Shown here piece after piece: positions 53,588 through 62,469 of a stretch of DNA of 64,000 nucleotides. Origin of the DNA: an uncultured Bacteroidales bacterium (GTDB taxonomy: Bacteria; Bacteroidota; Bacteroidia; Bacteroidales; Bacteroidaceae). The notes beneath the pieces were generated by a model that made no database searches, was not told the origin of the DNA, and was given only the letters and a program-made list of their open reading frames with translations. The first letter of the stretch is position 1; each line of letters begins with the position of its first letter. Made by a program: the position numbers and the translations under genes. The stretch spans positions 25,347 to 89,346 of the forward strand of contig CALEFD010000019.1 of assembly GCA_937876995.1 (NCBI GenBank). Direction: 5' to 3'.

Positions 53588-55951
53588 TTAAAATTTCAAA
53601 CTGTAAGATTTACCCGGCTTGGTCTTTATGGTCTTAGTTTCACCACCAAAACATACAGTAACCTTACCACGGCTGTTAGCCTTCAAAAGTACGGTTTCAG
53701 GTTTACCATCTTTCCAAGTGAGTTCTGCAATCTCTACATCACCACGACAACGCAAACCCTTTACAGTACCTTTGCTGCTCCAAGCATCAGGTAGTGCCGG
53801 CAAAAGCACAATCTTACCTGTGTGACTCTGCACGAACATCTCTGCTATACCTGCTGCACAACCAAAGTTACCATCAATCTGGAATGGTGGATGTGCGTCG
53901 AACAGGTTAGGATATGTACCACCCTTATAACCACCTGACGGGCTCAACTGATCTTGAATAAGTTTATATGCGTGGTTACCATCCAGTAATCTTGCCCAGA
54001 GACAAACTTTCCAACCCATAGACCAACCTGTAGATTCATCACCACGAGCTTCGAGAGATTTTCTTGCAGCTTGGAATAGTTCAGGAGTTTCTGCTGTAAT
54101 CTGATTACCCGGATAGAGGCCCCACAAATGAGAAACGTGACGGTGATGATCGTTAGGGTTATCCCAATCGTCCATCCATTCCTGCAACTGTCCCCATTTA
54201 CCTATCTGCATAGGTGCCAAACGACTCTTGATATTCTCTAAAGTATCGATGAAAAGGGCATTTTCCTTCATCAACTTAGCTGCTGCAATTGTATTTGTAA
54301 AGAGGTCTGTAACCATCTGGTTATCCATAGTAGCACCGGCTACTGTAGAGAAACCACCCTGACGGTCAGTTACTCTTGGTTCGTTTTCAGGTGAATAAGA
54401 CGGAGCTACAACCAACCATCCATTTTTTGGTTCCTCAACAAGGAAATCTATAAAGAATTCGCAAGCCCCCTTCATTACAGGATAAATAGTTTCCAGATAC
54501 TCCTTTGAAGGACGGAACAGATAGGTATCCCAAATCTGCTGACAGAACCAGGCATTACACGTAGGCCATGTTCCAAAGAAACCTCCATCCACTGCACCTG
54601 TAGAACGCCAAATATCTGTATTATGGTGCAGTGCCCAACCACGACAGCCGTACATATCGCGTGCCGTTTCGCGTCCGTGTTCTGCACACTCCAGAACAAA
54701 TTCTATGAATGGTTCACCGGCTTCTGGCAGTGCTGTTATTTCTGCTGGCCAGTAGTTCATCTCCACGTTGATATCGGTAGTGTATTTACCATCCCAAGGT
54801 GCGCTTAGCTGATGGTTCCAGATACCCTGCAGGTTTGCAGGTTCACCACCCGGCTGTGAAGAGCTGATAAGCAGATAACGGCCAAACTGGAAGTAGAGTG
54901 TTGCAAGTTGTGGATCGAAAGTAGAAGCAAACTCCCTAACACGTACATCGGTTGTTTTATCAGCCTGAGCATTTGTACCCAAATCTAAATAAACTCTGTT
55001 AAACTGTTCTGCATAAATATCTGAATGGCTCTTCTTTGCTGCATCATAATCTTCAATTACAGAAAGCAGAGTCTTTTCATCCATATAGCGTTCTGCGCGT
55101 ACTGCTGCTTCTGCTCTATCTGCCACCTCTTTATAATTATTAAAGTTGGTAGCCATTGATACAAAAATATAGACTTCATCGGCATTCCTTACACCCTTCA
55201 CGCCATTGCTTACAGCTTCAAAGCTACCACCTTTTAAGAAAATAGCGGTACTTGTAGCCCAGGTAATCTTACCCTCTACACCTTCGTGGCTGTTACAATC
55301 GGCAGAAGCAAACATCTTTGTAACTTGATATGAACCTATACGTGTATCAGACTGAGTCTTGCGCATTTCACGGAATGGCGATGTCAGATTGAAATCAAAA
55401 CTAATGCTACCCGATTTTGATGCAGTAAGACGTATAACCAGCAACTGATTATCAAACGATGTAAAAGCTTCACGCAGATAATCAACACCATTGGCAGTGA
55501 ATTTTACTGTAGATAAAGCGTTTGTTATATCAAGGTCTCTGTAGTAGTTGGAATAGTTATCTACACCCTTAAAATCTAATCTGATAGATCCAATTGTCTG
55601 ATAAGGCATTCCCTGACCACCTTTTGAAGCAATGTACTTATCGCAAAGGTCCTGAGCCTCTTTGTTCTTTCCTGCGAATATCAGTTCACGAATCTCATCC
55701 AAATGATCTTTTGCCAATGGATTGATGTTGTTGTGTGGTCCACCACCCCAAACAGTCTCCTCATTTATCTGAAACTCTTCCTGTACAGGATTACCAAAAA
55801 CCATAGCACCTATACGACCATTACCTATAGGCAGTGCCTCTGTCCACTCCTTAGCGGGTTCGTCATACCATAATTTCAGTTTTTCTTCTGTCTGTGACAT
55901 TGCAAACAGAGGAATACCAAGCATCAATAATGCTAAAAATCTCTTTTTCAT
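53588..55951 (-). CDS. GH95 family alpha-L-fucosidase
   Basis: This is a 787-residue exported enzyme (leader MKKRFLALLMLGIPLFAMS). The N-terminal domain opens KLWYDEPAKEWTEALPIGNGRIGAMVFG, the GH95 start. The (alpha/alpha)6 barrel includes TTDINVEMNYWPAE with its two catalytic-site Asn, SPENEP with the likely acid Glu, and FQIDGNFGCAAGIAEM with the catalytic-base Asp. It hydrolyses alpha-1,2-linked fucose, as on mucin or milk glycans; some relatives act on L-galactose in plant xyloglucan. It is followed by a porin gene in the same operon. No SusC/SusD pair is nearby. Confidence 0.93.
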   Translation of the reverse strand: MKKRFLALLMLGIPLFAMSQTEEKLKLWYDEPAKEWTEALPIGNGRIGAMVFGNPVQEEFQINEETVWGGGPHNNINPLAKDHLDEIRELIFAGKNKEAQDLCDKYIASKGGQGMPYQTIGSIRLDFKGVDNYSNYYRDLDITNALSTVKFTANGVDYLREAFTSFDNQLLVIRLTASKSGSISFDFNLTSPFREMRKTQSDTRIGSYQVTKMFASADCNSHEGVEGKITWATSTAIFLKGGSFEAVSNGVKGVRNADEVYIFVSMATNFNNYKEVADRAEAAVRAERYMDEKTLLSVIEDYDAAKKSHSDIYAEQFNRVYLDLGTNAQADKTTDVRVREFASTFDPQLATLYFQFGRYLLISSSQPGGEPANLQGIWNHQLSAPWDGKYTTDINVEMNYWPAEITALPEAGEPFIEFVLECAEHGRETARDMYGCRGWALHHNTDIWRSTGAVDGGFFGTWPTCNAWFCQQIWDTYLFRPSKEYLETIYPVMKGACEFFIDFLVEEPKNGWLVVAPSYSPENEPRVTDRQGGFSTVAGATMDNQMVTDLFTNTIAAAKLMKENALFIDTLENIKSRLAPMQIGKWGQLQEWMDDWDNPNDHHRHVSHLWGLYPGNQITAETPELFQAARKSLEARGDESTGWSMGWKVCLWARLLDGNHAYKLIQDQLSPSGGYKGGTYPNLFDAHPPFQIDGNFGCAAGIAEMFVQSHTGKIVLLPALPDAWSSKGTVKGLRCRGDVEIAELTWKDGKPETVLLKANSRGKVTVCFGGETKTIKTKPGKSYSLKF

Positions 55952-56034
55952 ATTCTATAGATGTGTTAGTAATGGTTGTAAAGTTAAGCAAAACTTATCA
56001 TTATACATATATAGAGAACAAAAAAACCTCATTT

Positions 56035-56067
56035 TTTGTTACTATTCATTTCTTTTATTTACCTTTG
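56035..56067 (+). promoter_or_regulatory. Complete promoter for xylB-GH8 operon
   Basis: TTTG (56035-56038), a 21-nt spacer, then TACCTTTG (56060-56067) match both halves of the Bacteroidetes consensus with correct spacing. This is the best-formed promoter in the window. The ATG lies 65 nt downstream. Confidence 0.7.
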
Positions 56068-56131
56068 TAAACTCCCGCAGTAGTATTGTGCGAGACAAAA
56101 TATGGATATTATTAATTAAAACTATAGTTAT

Positions 56132-57604
56132 ATGTATTTACTAGGTTATGACATAGGCAGCTCTTCAGTTAAGTGCAGCCTTATTGACGCACAGAGTGGC
56201 GCGTGTCTTGGAACAGCATTTGCTCCTAAAAGCGAAGCACCAATTAAAGCTATCAATCCGGGTTGGGCAGAACAAAACCCTACCGACTGGTGGAGTTATC
56301 TGAAAGCAGCTACAGCCGATGTTCTTTCACAGTGCAACATCAATGTTAAGGACATTGCTGCTATTGGTATTTCATATCAGATGCACGGATTGGTTTGTGT
56401 AGATAAAGATCAGAACGTACTTCGTCCTGCAATTATCTGGTGCGATTCACGTGCGGTACAGATTGGAGAAGAGGCATTCTCTGAATTAGGACGTTCACAG
56501 TGTTTGACACACCTATTAAATACACCGGGCAACTTTACAGCATCAAAACTTGCCTGGGTAAAGAGAAACGAACCTGAAATCTTTGAAAAGATTGATAAGA
56601 TAATGCTACCTGGCGATTATATCGCAATGCGTTTGACAGGCGAAATTTGCACTACAGTATCCGGCCTTTCAGAAGGTATGTTCTGGGATTTCCAGAATGG
56701 CGATGTAGCAAACTTCCTGCTTGACTACTATGGTATTCCACGTTCATTCATACCTGAAATCAAACCTACATTTGCAGAACAGGGCCGTCTTACAGAGGCT
56801 GTTGCAAAAGAACTTGGTTTGGCGGCAGGCATTCCTGTTACTTATCGTGCAGGTGACCAGCCAAACAACGCTCTTTCACTTAACGTATTTGAACCGGGTG
56901 AAATTGCATCTACTGCAGGTACATCGGGTGTAGTATATGGTGTAAATGGCGAAATCAGTTTCGACCCAAAATCAAGAGTAAATACATTTGCACACGTTAA
57001 TCACCAGAAGGGCAATAATCGTTTAGGTATTCTTCTCTGCATTAACGGCACAGGTATTCTGAATGCCTGGATGAAACGCAACATTATGCTTGAAGGTTTA
57101 AGCTATGCCGATATGAACGATATAGCAGCACAGGCTCCTATAGGCGCACAGGGTGTTTCTGTAATGCCATTTGGTAATGGTGCAGAACGTGTTCTAGAGA
57201 ACAGAGAGGCAGGTTGCAGCTTCCACGGAATAAACTTCAACACACATAATCGTTCACATCTGCTTCGTGCAGCTCAGGAAGGTATTGTATTTGCTTTCAA
57301 ATACGGTATTGAGATAATGGAAGATATGGGTATGCCTATCAACAAGATTCACGCAGGTAATGCAAATATGTTCTTAAGCCCATTGTTCCGCGACACATTG
57401 GCAGGTGTAACAGGCGCAACCATTGAACTTTACGACACAGACGGTTCTATTGGTGCTGCTAAAGGCGCAGGTATGGGTGCAGGCATCTACAAAGATCACA
57501 ACGAAGCATTCGCATCACTGCAAAAGATCAAGGTAATTGAACCAAAAGCATCGGATATGCCTGCTTATAACGAAGCATATCAGTTATGGAAATCTCATAT
57601 TTAA
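56132..57604 (+). CDS. xylB: Xylulokinase-like FGGY kinase
   Basis: This 490-residue FGGY-family kinase fits xylulokinase. The N-terminal ATP/sugar segment is DIGSSSVKCSLIDA. SYQMHGLVCVDKDQNVLRPAIIWCDSRA carries the QMHG substrate motif characteristic of xylulokinases. STAGTSGVVYG holds the ATPase motif, and GDQPNNALS the catalytic Asp. It phosphorylates D-xylulose for entry to the pentose phosphate pathway in the cytoplasm. The GH8 gene follows 21 nt later in the same operon, fitting xylo-oligosaccharide use. Xylose isomerase is not in the window. Confidence 0.92.
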   Translation: MYLLGYDIGSSSVKCSLIDAQSGACLGTAFAPKSEAPIKAINPGWAEQNPTDWWSYLKAATADVLSQCNINVKDIAAIGISYQMHGLVCVDKDQNVLRPAIIWCDSRAVQIGEEAFSELGRSQCLTHLLNTPGNFTASKLAWVKRNEPEIFEKIDKIMLPGDYIAMRLTGEICTTVSGLSEGMFWDFQNGDVANFLLDYYGIPRSFIPEIKPTFAEQGRLTEAVAKELGLAAGIPVTYRAGDQPNNALSLNVFEPGEIASTAGTSGVVYGVNGEISFDPKSRVNTFAHVNHQKGNNRLGILLCINGTGILNAWMKRNIMLEGLSYADMNDIAAQAPIGAQGVSVMPFGNGAERVLENREAGCSFHGINFNTHNRSHLLRAAQEGIVFAFKYGIEIMEDMGMPINKIHAGNANMFLSPLFRDTLAGVTGATIELYDTDGSIGAAKGAGMGAGIYKDHNEAFASLQKIKVIEPKASDMPAYNEAYQLWKSHI

Positions 57605-57625
57605 TCAGTAACTATAACACAAACT

Positions 57626-58891
57626 ATGAAACTATTTAAGACAATTGCAGTATGCCTATCAGCATTGGTTATGTTGGGTAGCGCAGCACCTTGCAGTGCC
57701 AAAAAGATGACACCTTGGAAGAAAGGTGCAGCAGAAACAGGTAAGTACAGAAACTATTTCAAGGAATTGGGTTATTCTAAGAAAGAGATAAACCAGAAGA
57801 TTGCTGATGCTTACTATGCAGTTTTTGAAAGCGACACACGCGCATACTATGAAGTAGAGGTTGATGGTATTCCAATGGCATACGTATCTGACGTTAAGAA
57901 CAGAGACGTACGTACCGAAGGACAGTCATACGGTATGATGGTTGCCGTTCAGATGGATAAACAGGAAGTTTTTGACCGCATCTGGAGATGGTCAAAACAC
58001 TTTATGCAGCATAAAGAAGGCCCATCAAAAGGATTGTTCGCATGGCACTGCCGCACAGACGGTCGCCAGATGGCACGCGGTTCTGCAAGTGACGGTGAAT
58101 TATACTTTGTAACAGACCTTCTTCTTGCTTCAAGACGTTGGGGCAACGATGGTGATATCAACTACCTGAAAGAGGCTCAGGATCTTTTGAACGATCTCTT
58201 CTCTAAAGATGGCACAGGCGGTGTTACAAACATCATCAACATGGAGCATAAGCTTATCAACTTCTGCCCTGACACACGTTCAAATGAATGGACCGACCCA
58301 TCATATCACCTACCTGCTTTCTACGAAATCTGGGCAGAATCGGCACAGGACGGTCGCGAAGATCTTTATAGAGAACTTGCAGAAAATGCTCGCCAATATC
58401 TACACAGAGCATGCGACGAAAATACAGGTATCAACCCAGACCAGAGCCAGTTTGACGGTACTCCTATGCGCGGTATGTCCGGTGAATTCCACTACGACTC
58501 ATGGCGTGTACCTATGAACATTGCTATGGACTATTCATGGTACCACAAAGATGTTGAATGGAAAAAACAGTATGCTGACAAATTCCAGCGCACTATGGGT
58601 GGCTACGGTGTAAAGGAATTCCCTGACCAGTTCGCATTAGATGGTGGTGCTCCAGCAATGATTATGGGAGCCGGTGGTTTCCAGAAATTACGTCACTCAA
58701 TAGGTTTGGTAGCTACAACTGCTACTGCCAGCTTGATGACCGACAACGAATACAGTCAGGAGATTGTTCATCACCTTTGGGAGATGAAATTGGAGCCATA
58801 CGAAGATGGTTATTATGACGTTTATTATGACGGTTTGGTATATCTCTTCTCACTGCTTCAGCTAAGCGGAAATTACAGAATGGATTGGTAA
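57626..58891 (+). CDS. GH8 family xylanase-type hydrolase (Rex-like)
   Basis: This is a 421-residue exported protein (leader MKLFKTIAVCLSALVMLGSAAPCSA). The (alpha/alpha)6 fold of GH8 shows the catalytic acid Glu in VRTEGQSYGMM (about residue 92), ASDGELYFVTDLL, and the FHYDSWRVPMNIAMD segment with the probable base Asp. The overall match is closer to reducing-end xylose-releasing exo-oligoxylanases than to cellulases, which agrees with the xylulokinase partner. It probably trims xylo-oligosaccharides in the periplasm. It ends with a strong hairpin terminator. Confidence 0.9.
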   Translation: MKLFKTIAVCLSALVMLGSAAPCSAKKMTPWKKGAAETGKYRNYFKELGYSKKEINQKIADAYYAVFESDTRAYYEVEVDGIPMAYVSDVKNRDVRTEGQSYGMMVAVQMDKQEVFDRIWRWSKHFMQHKEGPSKGLFAWHCRTDGRQMARGSASDGELYFVTDLLLASRRWGNDGDINYLKEAQDLLNDLFSKDGTGGVTNIINMEHKLINFCPDTRSNEWTDPSYHLPAFYEIWAESAQDGREDLYRELAENARQYLHRACDENTGINPDQSQFDGTPMRGMSGEFHYDSWRVPMNIAMDYSWYHKDVEWKKQYADKFQRTMGGYGVKEFPDQFALDGGAPAMIMGAGGFQKLRHSIGLVATTATASLMTDNEYSQEIVHHLWEMKLEPYEDGYYDVYYDGLVYLFSLLQLSGNYRMDW

Positions 58892-58910
58892 AAAAAGATA
58901 AATTTTTAAG

Positions 58911-58938
58911 AGCGGCATCCCAAAATGCCGCTTTTTTT
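58911..58938 (+). terminator. Rho-independent terminator after GH8 gene
   Basis: AGCGGCAT / ATGCCGCT form a perfect 8-bp stem with a 6-nt loop and T7. Confidence 0.92.
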
Positions 58939-58954
58939 GTTAAAATTAGTGCAC

Positions 58955-58981
58955 TTACTTAAAAAAAAAACGTTTAAGTAA
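58955..58981. promoter_or_regulatory. Perfect 9-bp dyad upstream of fasciclin gene
   Basis: TTACTTAAA and TTTAAGTAA (58955-58963, 58973-58981) form an inverted repeat with a 9-nt spacer containing an A-rich run. It sits between the terminator and the fasciclin start, 118 nt upstream, and could be an operator. Confidence 0.35.
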
Positions 58982-59098
58982 CTCTCGTTGTAAATTTTTG
59001 TTTAACTTAGCGCGCTGACTATTATCTTTTAACGAGATACAGGTCAAAAAAGAGTAATTACTAACATCAAAACGTTATTAACAATTAAAAACCAAAAT

Positions 59099-61264
59099 AT
59101 GAAAAAGAAACAGCAAAAAAAGTTTTCAAAGGGAATTCTTTACGTCGCTTTGATTCTGTTCGCAGGTATGTTTCAGACTAGTTGTCTTGATGAAATAGTA
59201 CCTGGCAATTATTACACCTTTACAGGAGAGACCATTGCCGATTATTTGGAGAACAGAGACTCTATCTTTAGTGACTACATCTACTGTTTGAAGGAAGCAG
59301 GAAGATGGGGTGAGATGAGTTCTTACGGTGATTACACCTGCTTTGCTCCAACAAATAGCGCTTTCCAAGCAACCTTCGACAAATGGGGAGTTGGTAGCAT
59401 TGAAGAATTGGCAGCAAAAATTGATGAACTGAGAGCCGCAGGTTTGTACCCTGATTTAAAGAATGACTTGTTGGACACAATTGCTCTAACTCATTTGTGC
59501 GACCACACATTCTTCTGCTCAGACTTGATTGATGGAGCACTTCCTTATCCAAACATGTTGGATAGATATCTTGTATATACCACAGGTGAATTGTTTGATC
59601 TAAGCGAAACTGGCGACACAATTGGACGTGACGTTGCTTATTTCATAAACAAGAGTTCAAGAATTGTTCAGCGTGACGACACTGTACAGAATGGTGTTAT
59701 TCACATAATGACCGACATTGTATCACCAAGTAATAATAACCTTTCAGACCAGATTGCTCTTGATGAAAACTTAAACATTTTCTCAATGATTCTGAAAGAG
59801 ACAGCAATGGACGTAGTTCTTTCTGATGCTTATTTGGATCCTACATACCCAACATTGTCAACAGACTCTACTGTAGTAGGTGATAAGAACCCAACATACA
59901 GTACAGGTATGGAGTCAAATCAGAAGGGTATCTTCCCTGACAAAAGAAAGATTCTTTACACAATGTTTGTGGTTCCAGACTCAGTAATGGTTCAGGAAAT
60001 CAGCAACAGCATAGGTGGTAGTTTAACCGAGGAAGACATTATATCAAATCCTCAGTATGCATATCAGTATGCTCAGGCAATCTATGATGAATCATATCCT
60101 GGAGAATCATATGATCCTAACGATTACACAGATCGCAAAAACCCTCTTAACAGATTTATCTCTTACCACATTCTTCCTGAAGGAATGAGTTACAATAAGT
60201 TCAATATCTCAGAAGAGATGCTGACAAAGGGTTATGTAAGTTGGGACTCAATTGATATTGAAGATTTCTACGCAACACTTATGCCTCATTCAATTATGCG
60301 TATCAGTACAGCCAAAACAACAGGTGAACCTGAAAAGTATATAAACAGAAAAGGTACAGTGAAAGCCGGAACATTGACTCACGAAGGTGTAAAAATTTAC
60401 AAGCCAACCGATTCAGAAGTACAGCAGGATGCGTTGAATGGTGAATACCATTACATAGAAAAGCCACTGCTGTATAGTAAAGAGGTACGTGAAGGAGCTT
60501 TGAACACTCGTATGAGAATTATGTGTCAGAGTTTGTCACCAGACTTTATCAACAGTGGCGCACGTGGTAGATTCGTAGAAGATGCAAGTTCAAAGGATGC
60601 TTATACATACGGATTCCTTGATGGATTCTGCAAGAACGTTAAAATGTCTGAATCAACAGATATGTGGGTTCGTTATAAGAACCACTACTTCTCAAACTTC
60701 TTTGGTGAAGAGATCACATTCATGAATCAGTATGACGTATATATTACGCTTCCACCTGTTCCATTTACAAGTACATACGAAGTTCGTCTTTACATGTGTA
60801 CAATGGCCGATATGGAAAATGGTCAAGGTCAGGACCGTGGTGTAATTCAGGTTTATTTTGGCGAAGGTGAAGCAGAAGAAGTTGAAGCAGGAGATTTACA
60901 CCCATGTGGAATTCCAGTTGACTTAACAATTCCACTTACAGACCCAAGAATTGGTGGATTCCCAGATAACGAATTAGCAGACGAAGATAAGATTATTGCA
61001 AACGACAAGGCTATGCGCAACCGTGGATATATGAAAGCTATGCAATCATATACAACAAACCAAGGTAATGGTGAAAACCTACGAAGACAACGTAATGACT
61101 GTTTCCGTAAGATTTTAACCACTGAATATATGGAACACGACAAGTCATACACATTACGTATCCGTTTGGTTGGTGGTGAAAATGGTGTATGCCCATTCAA
61201 TGTTATAGAAATTGTACCTAAGTCTGTTTACGCAAATCCAAATCTTCCTGAAGATAGACTATAA
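59099..61264 (+). CDS. Fasciclin-domain lipoprotein
   Basis: This is a 721-residue lipoprotein with lipobox FQTSC (Cys29). Residues about 45-215 form a fasciclin I (FAS1) domain: ADYLENRDSIFSDYIYCLKEAG, YTCFAPTNSAFQATFDKWG, and NGVIHIMTDIVSP near its end. A second, less clear FAS1-like region spans about 225-460 (ISYHILPEGM). The C-terminal half is beta-rich with no family I recognise. Such proteins are usually beside SusC/SusD genes and are thought to bind glycans or other cells, but no SusC/SusD is adjacent here. A terminator follows 18 nt after the stop. Confidence 0.88.
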   Translation: MKKKQQKKFSKGILYVALILFAGMFQTSCLDEIVPGNYYTFTGETIADYLENRDSIFSDYIYCLKEAGRWGEMSSYGDYTCFAPTNSAFQATFDKWGVGSIEELAAKIDELRAAGLYPDLKNDLLDTIALTHLCDHTFFCSDLIDGALPYPNMLDRYLVYTTGELFDLSETGDTIGRDVAYFINKSSRIVQRDDTVQNGVIHIMTDIVSPSNNNLSDQIALDENLNIFSMILKETAMDVVLSDAYLDPTYPTLSTDSTVVGDKNPTYSTGMESNQKGIFPDKRKILYTMFVVPDSVMVQEISNSIGGSLTEEDIISNPQYAYQYAQAIYDESYPGESYDPNDYTDRKNPLNRFISYHILPEGMSYNKFNISEEMLTKGYVSWDSIDIEDFYATLMPHSIMRISTAKTTGEPEKYINRKGTVKAGTLTHEGVKIYKPTDSEVQQDALNGEYHYIEKPLLYSKEVREGALNTRMRIMCQSLSPDFINSGARGRFVEDASSKDAYTYGFLDGFCKNVKMSESTDMWVRYKNHYFSNFFGEEITFMNQYDVYITLPPVPFTSTYEVRLYMCTMADMENGQGQDRGVIQVYFGEGEAEEVEAGDLHPCGIPVDLTIPLTDPRIGGFPDNELADEDKIIANDKAMRNRGYMKAMQSYTTNQGNGENLRRQRNDCFRKILTTEYMEHDKSYTLRIRLVGGENGVCPFNVIEIVPKSVYANPNLPEDRL

Positions 61265-61282
61265 TAGACATTCTATATTATT

Positions 61283-61322
61283 AATAAGGTGGTTTACCAA
61301 AAGGTATTCCACCTTATTTTTT
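61283..61322 (+). terminator. Rho-independent terminator after fasciclin gene
   Basis: AATAAGGTGGTTTACC / GGTATTCCACCTTATT form a 16-bp stem with two mismatched pairs, an AAAA loop and a T6 run. The stem resembles that at 36084-36120. Confidence 0.88.
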
Positions 61323-61323
61323 G

Positions 61324-61331
61324 TATCTTCG
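61324..61331 (+). promoter_or_regulatory. Putative -7 box for dusB
   Basis: TATCTTCG has one mismatch to TAnnTTTG, abuts the terminator T-tract and lies 4 nt before the ATG at 61336. It is too close for a normal leader, so leaderless or very short-leader transcription would be needed. The assignment is weak. Confidence 0.3.
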
Positions 61332-61335
61332 CAAC

Positions 61336-62322
61336 ATGAATATTGGCAATATTGATTTAGGAGAGAAACCTGTGCTATTAGCACCAATGGAAGATGTAAC
61401 CGACCTACCCTTTCGTCTGCTTTGCAAGAAATTCGGTGCAGATATGGTATATACAGAATTTGTGTCGAGCGATGCGCTGATTCGCGAGGTAAATAAGACA
61501 ATGCAAAAGTTGAGAATCGTAGAAGAGGAGCGTCCTGTTGCAATACAGATATATGGCAAGGATACTGAATCGATGGTTCAAGCAGCTAAGATGGTAGAAA
61601 ATGCAAAACCTGATATATTAGATCTAAACTTTGGCTGCCCCGTAAAAAAAGTAGCAGGTAAGGGTGGAGGTGCAGGTATGTTGCAGAACATACCTAAAAT
61701 GCTGGAAATAACATCAGCTGTTGTAAAAGCTGTAAACATACCTGTTACAGTAAAAACCAGGTTAGGCTGGAACGATGAAAGCAAAATAATAGTAACCCTG
61801 GCAGAACAGCTACAAGACTGTGGTATTCAAGCGCTAACCATACATGGTAGAACAAGAGCACAGATGTACACAGGTCAAGCAGATTGGACTCTGATAGGCA
61901 AAGTAAAAGAGAATCCCAGAATTACTATCCCAATTATTGGCAATGGCGATATAACTACACCTGAACGCGCTAAAGAGTGTTTTGAAAGATACGGTGTAGA
62001 TGGAATTATGGTGGGTAGAGCCAGTTTTGGGCACCCTTGGATATTCAAAGAGATTAAACATTACCTTCAAACCGGAGAGCTCCTACCCGACCCCGGATTA
62101 GAATGGAAACTGAATGTGCTAAAGCAAGAGACACTTGACAGCATAAACAGACTGGATGAACGTAGAGGAATAATACATATCAGAAGACATCTTGCAGCAA
62201 GTCCTATATTTAAAAACATCCCTGATTTTAGAAGAACCAGAATAGAGATGTTAAGAGCTGATACTGTAAATGATTTATTCGCAATTCTTGACAGTGTACC
62301 TGATAAAATAGAAAAAATCTAA
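61336..62322 (+). CDS. dusB: tRNA-dihydrouridine synthase
   Basis: This product has 328 residues from the ATG at 61336 (MNIGNIDLGEK); the TTG at 61321 falls in the terminator T-tract and is unlikely. It has a TIM-barrel with bound FMN: APMEDVTDLPFR, the catalytic Cys in LNFGCPVKKVAGKGGGAGM, TVKTRLGWND, GRTRAQMYTGQADW, IIGNGDI and MVGRASFGHPWIF. It reduces uridine in the tRNA D-loop with NADPH. The C-terminal helical domain (about 250-328) is complete. A tyrosine recombinase gene follows 147 nt later. Confidence 0.93.
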   Translation: MNIGNIDLGEKPVLLAPMEDVTDLPFRLLCKKFGADMVYTEFVSSDALIREVNKTMQKLRIVEEERPVAIQIYGKDTESMVQAAKMVENAKPDILDLNFGCPVKKVAGKGGGAGMLQNIPKMLEITSAVVKAVNIPVTVKTRLGWNDESKIIVTLAEQLQDCGIQALTIHGRTRAQMYTGQADWTLIGKVKENPRITIPIIGNGDITTPERAKECFERYGVDGIMVGRASFGHPWIFKEIKHYLQTGELLPDPGLEWKLNVLKQETLDSINRLDERRGIIHIRRHLAASPIFKNIPDFRRTRIEMLRADTVNDLFAILDSVPDKIEKI

Positions 62323-62420
62323 TGCATTTTATTTGAATCATTGTAAAAGATTTTTTATCTTTGAGTAAACATGCACGGACTAAAAGATTTCTAAAAAAAA
62401 TAATCTTGTGTTATTATTTT

Positions 62421-62439
62421 TTAGTACCATTTTAGTACC
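62421..62439 (+). repeat. 19-bp direct repeat, left copy
   Basis: TTAGTACCATTTTAGTACC is identical to 63818-63836. Each copy is itself two TTAGTACC units 11 bp apart. It lies 31 nt before the recombinase start. Confidence 0.85.
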
Positions 62440-62469
62440 GCATTATTAACTATACATTAGCTACTAACT

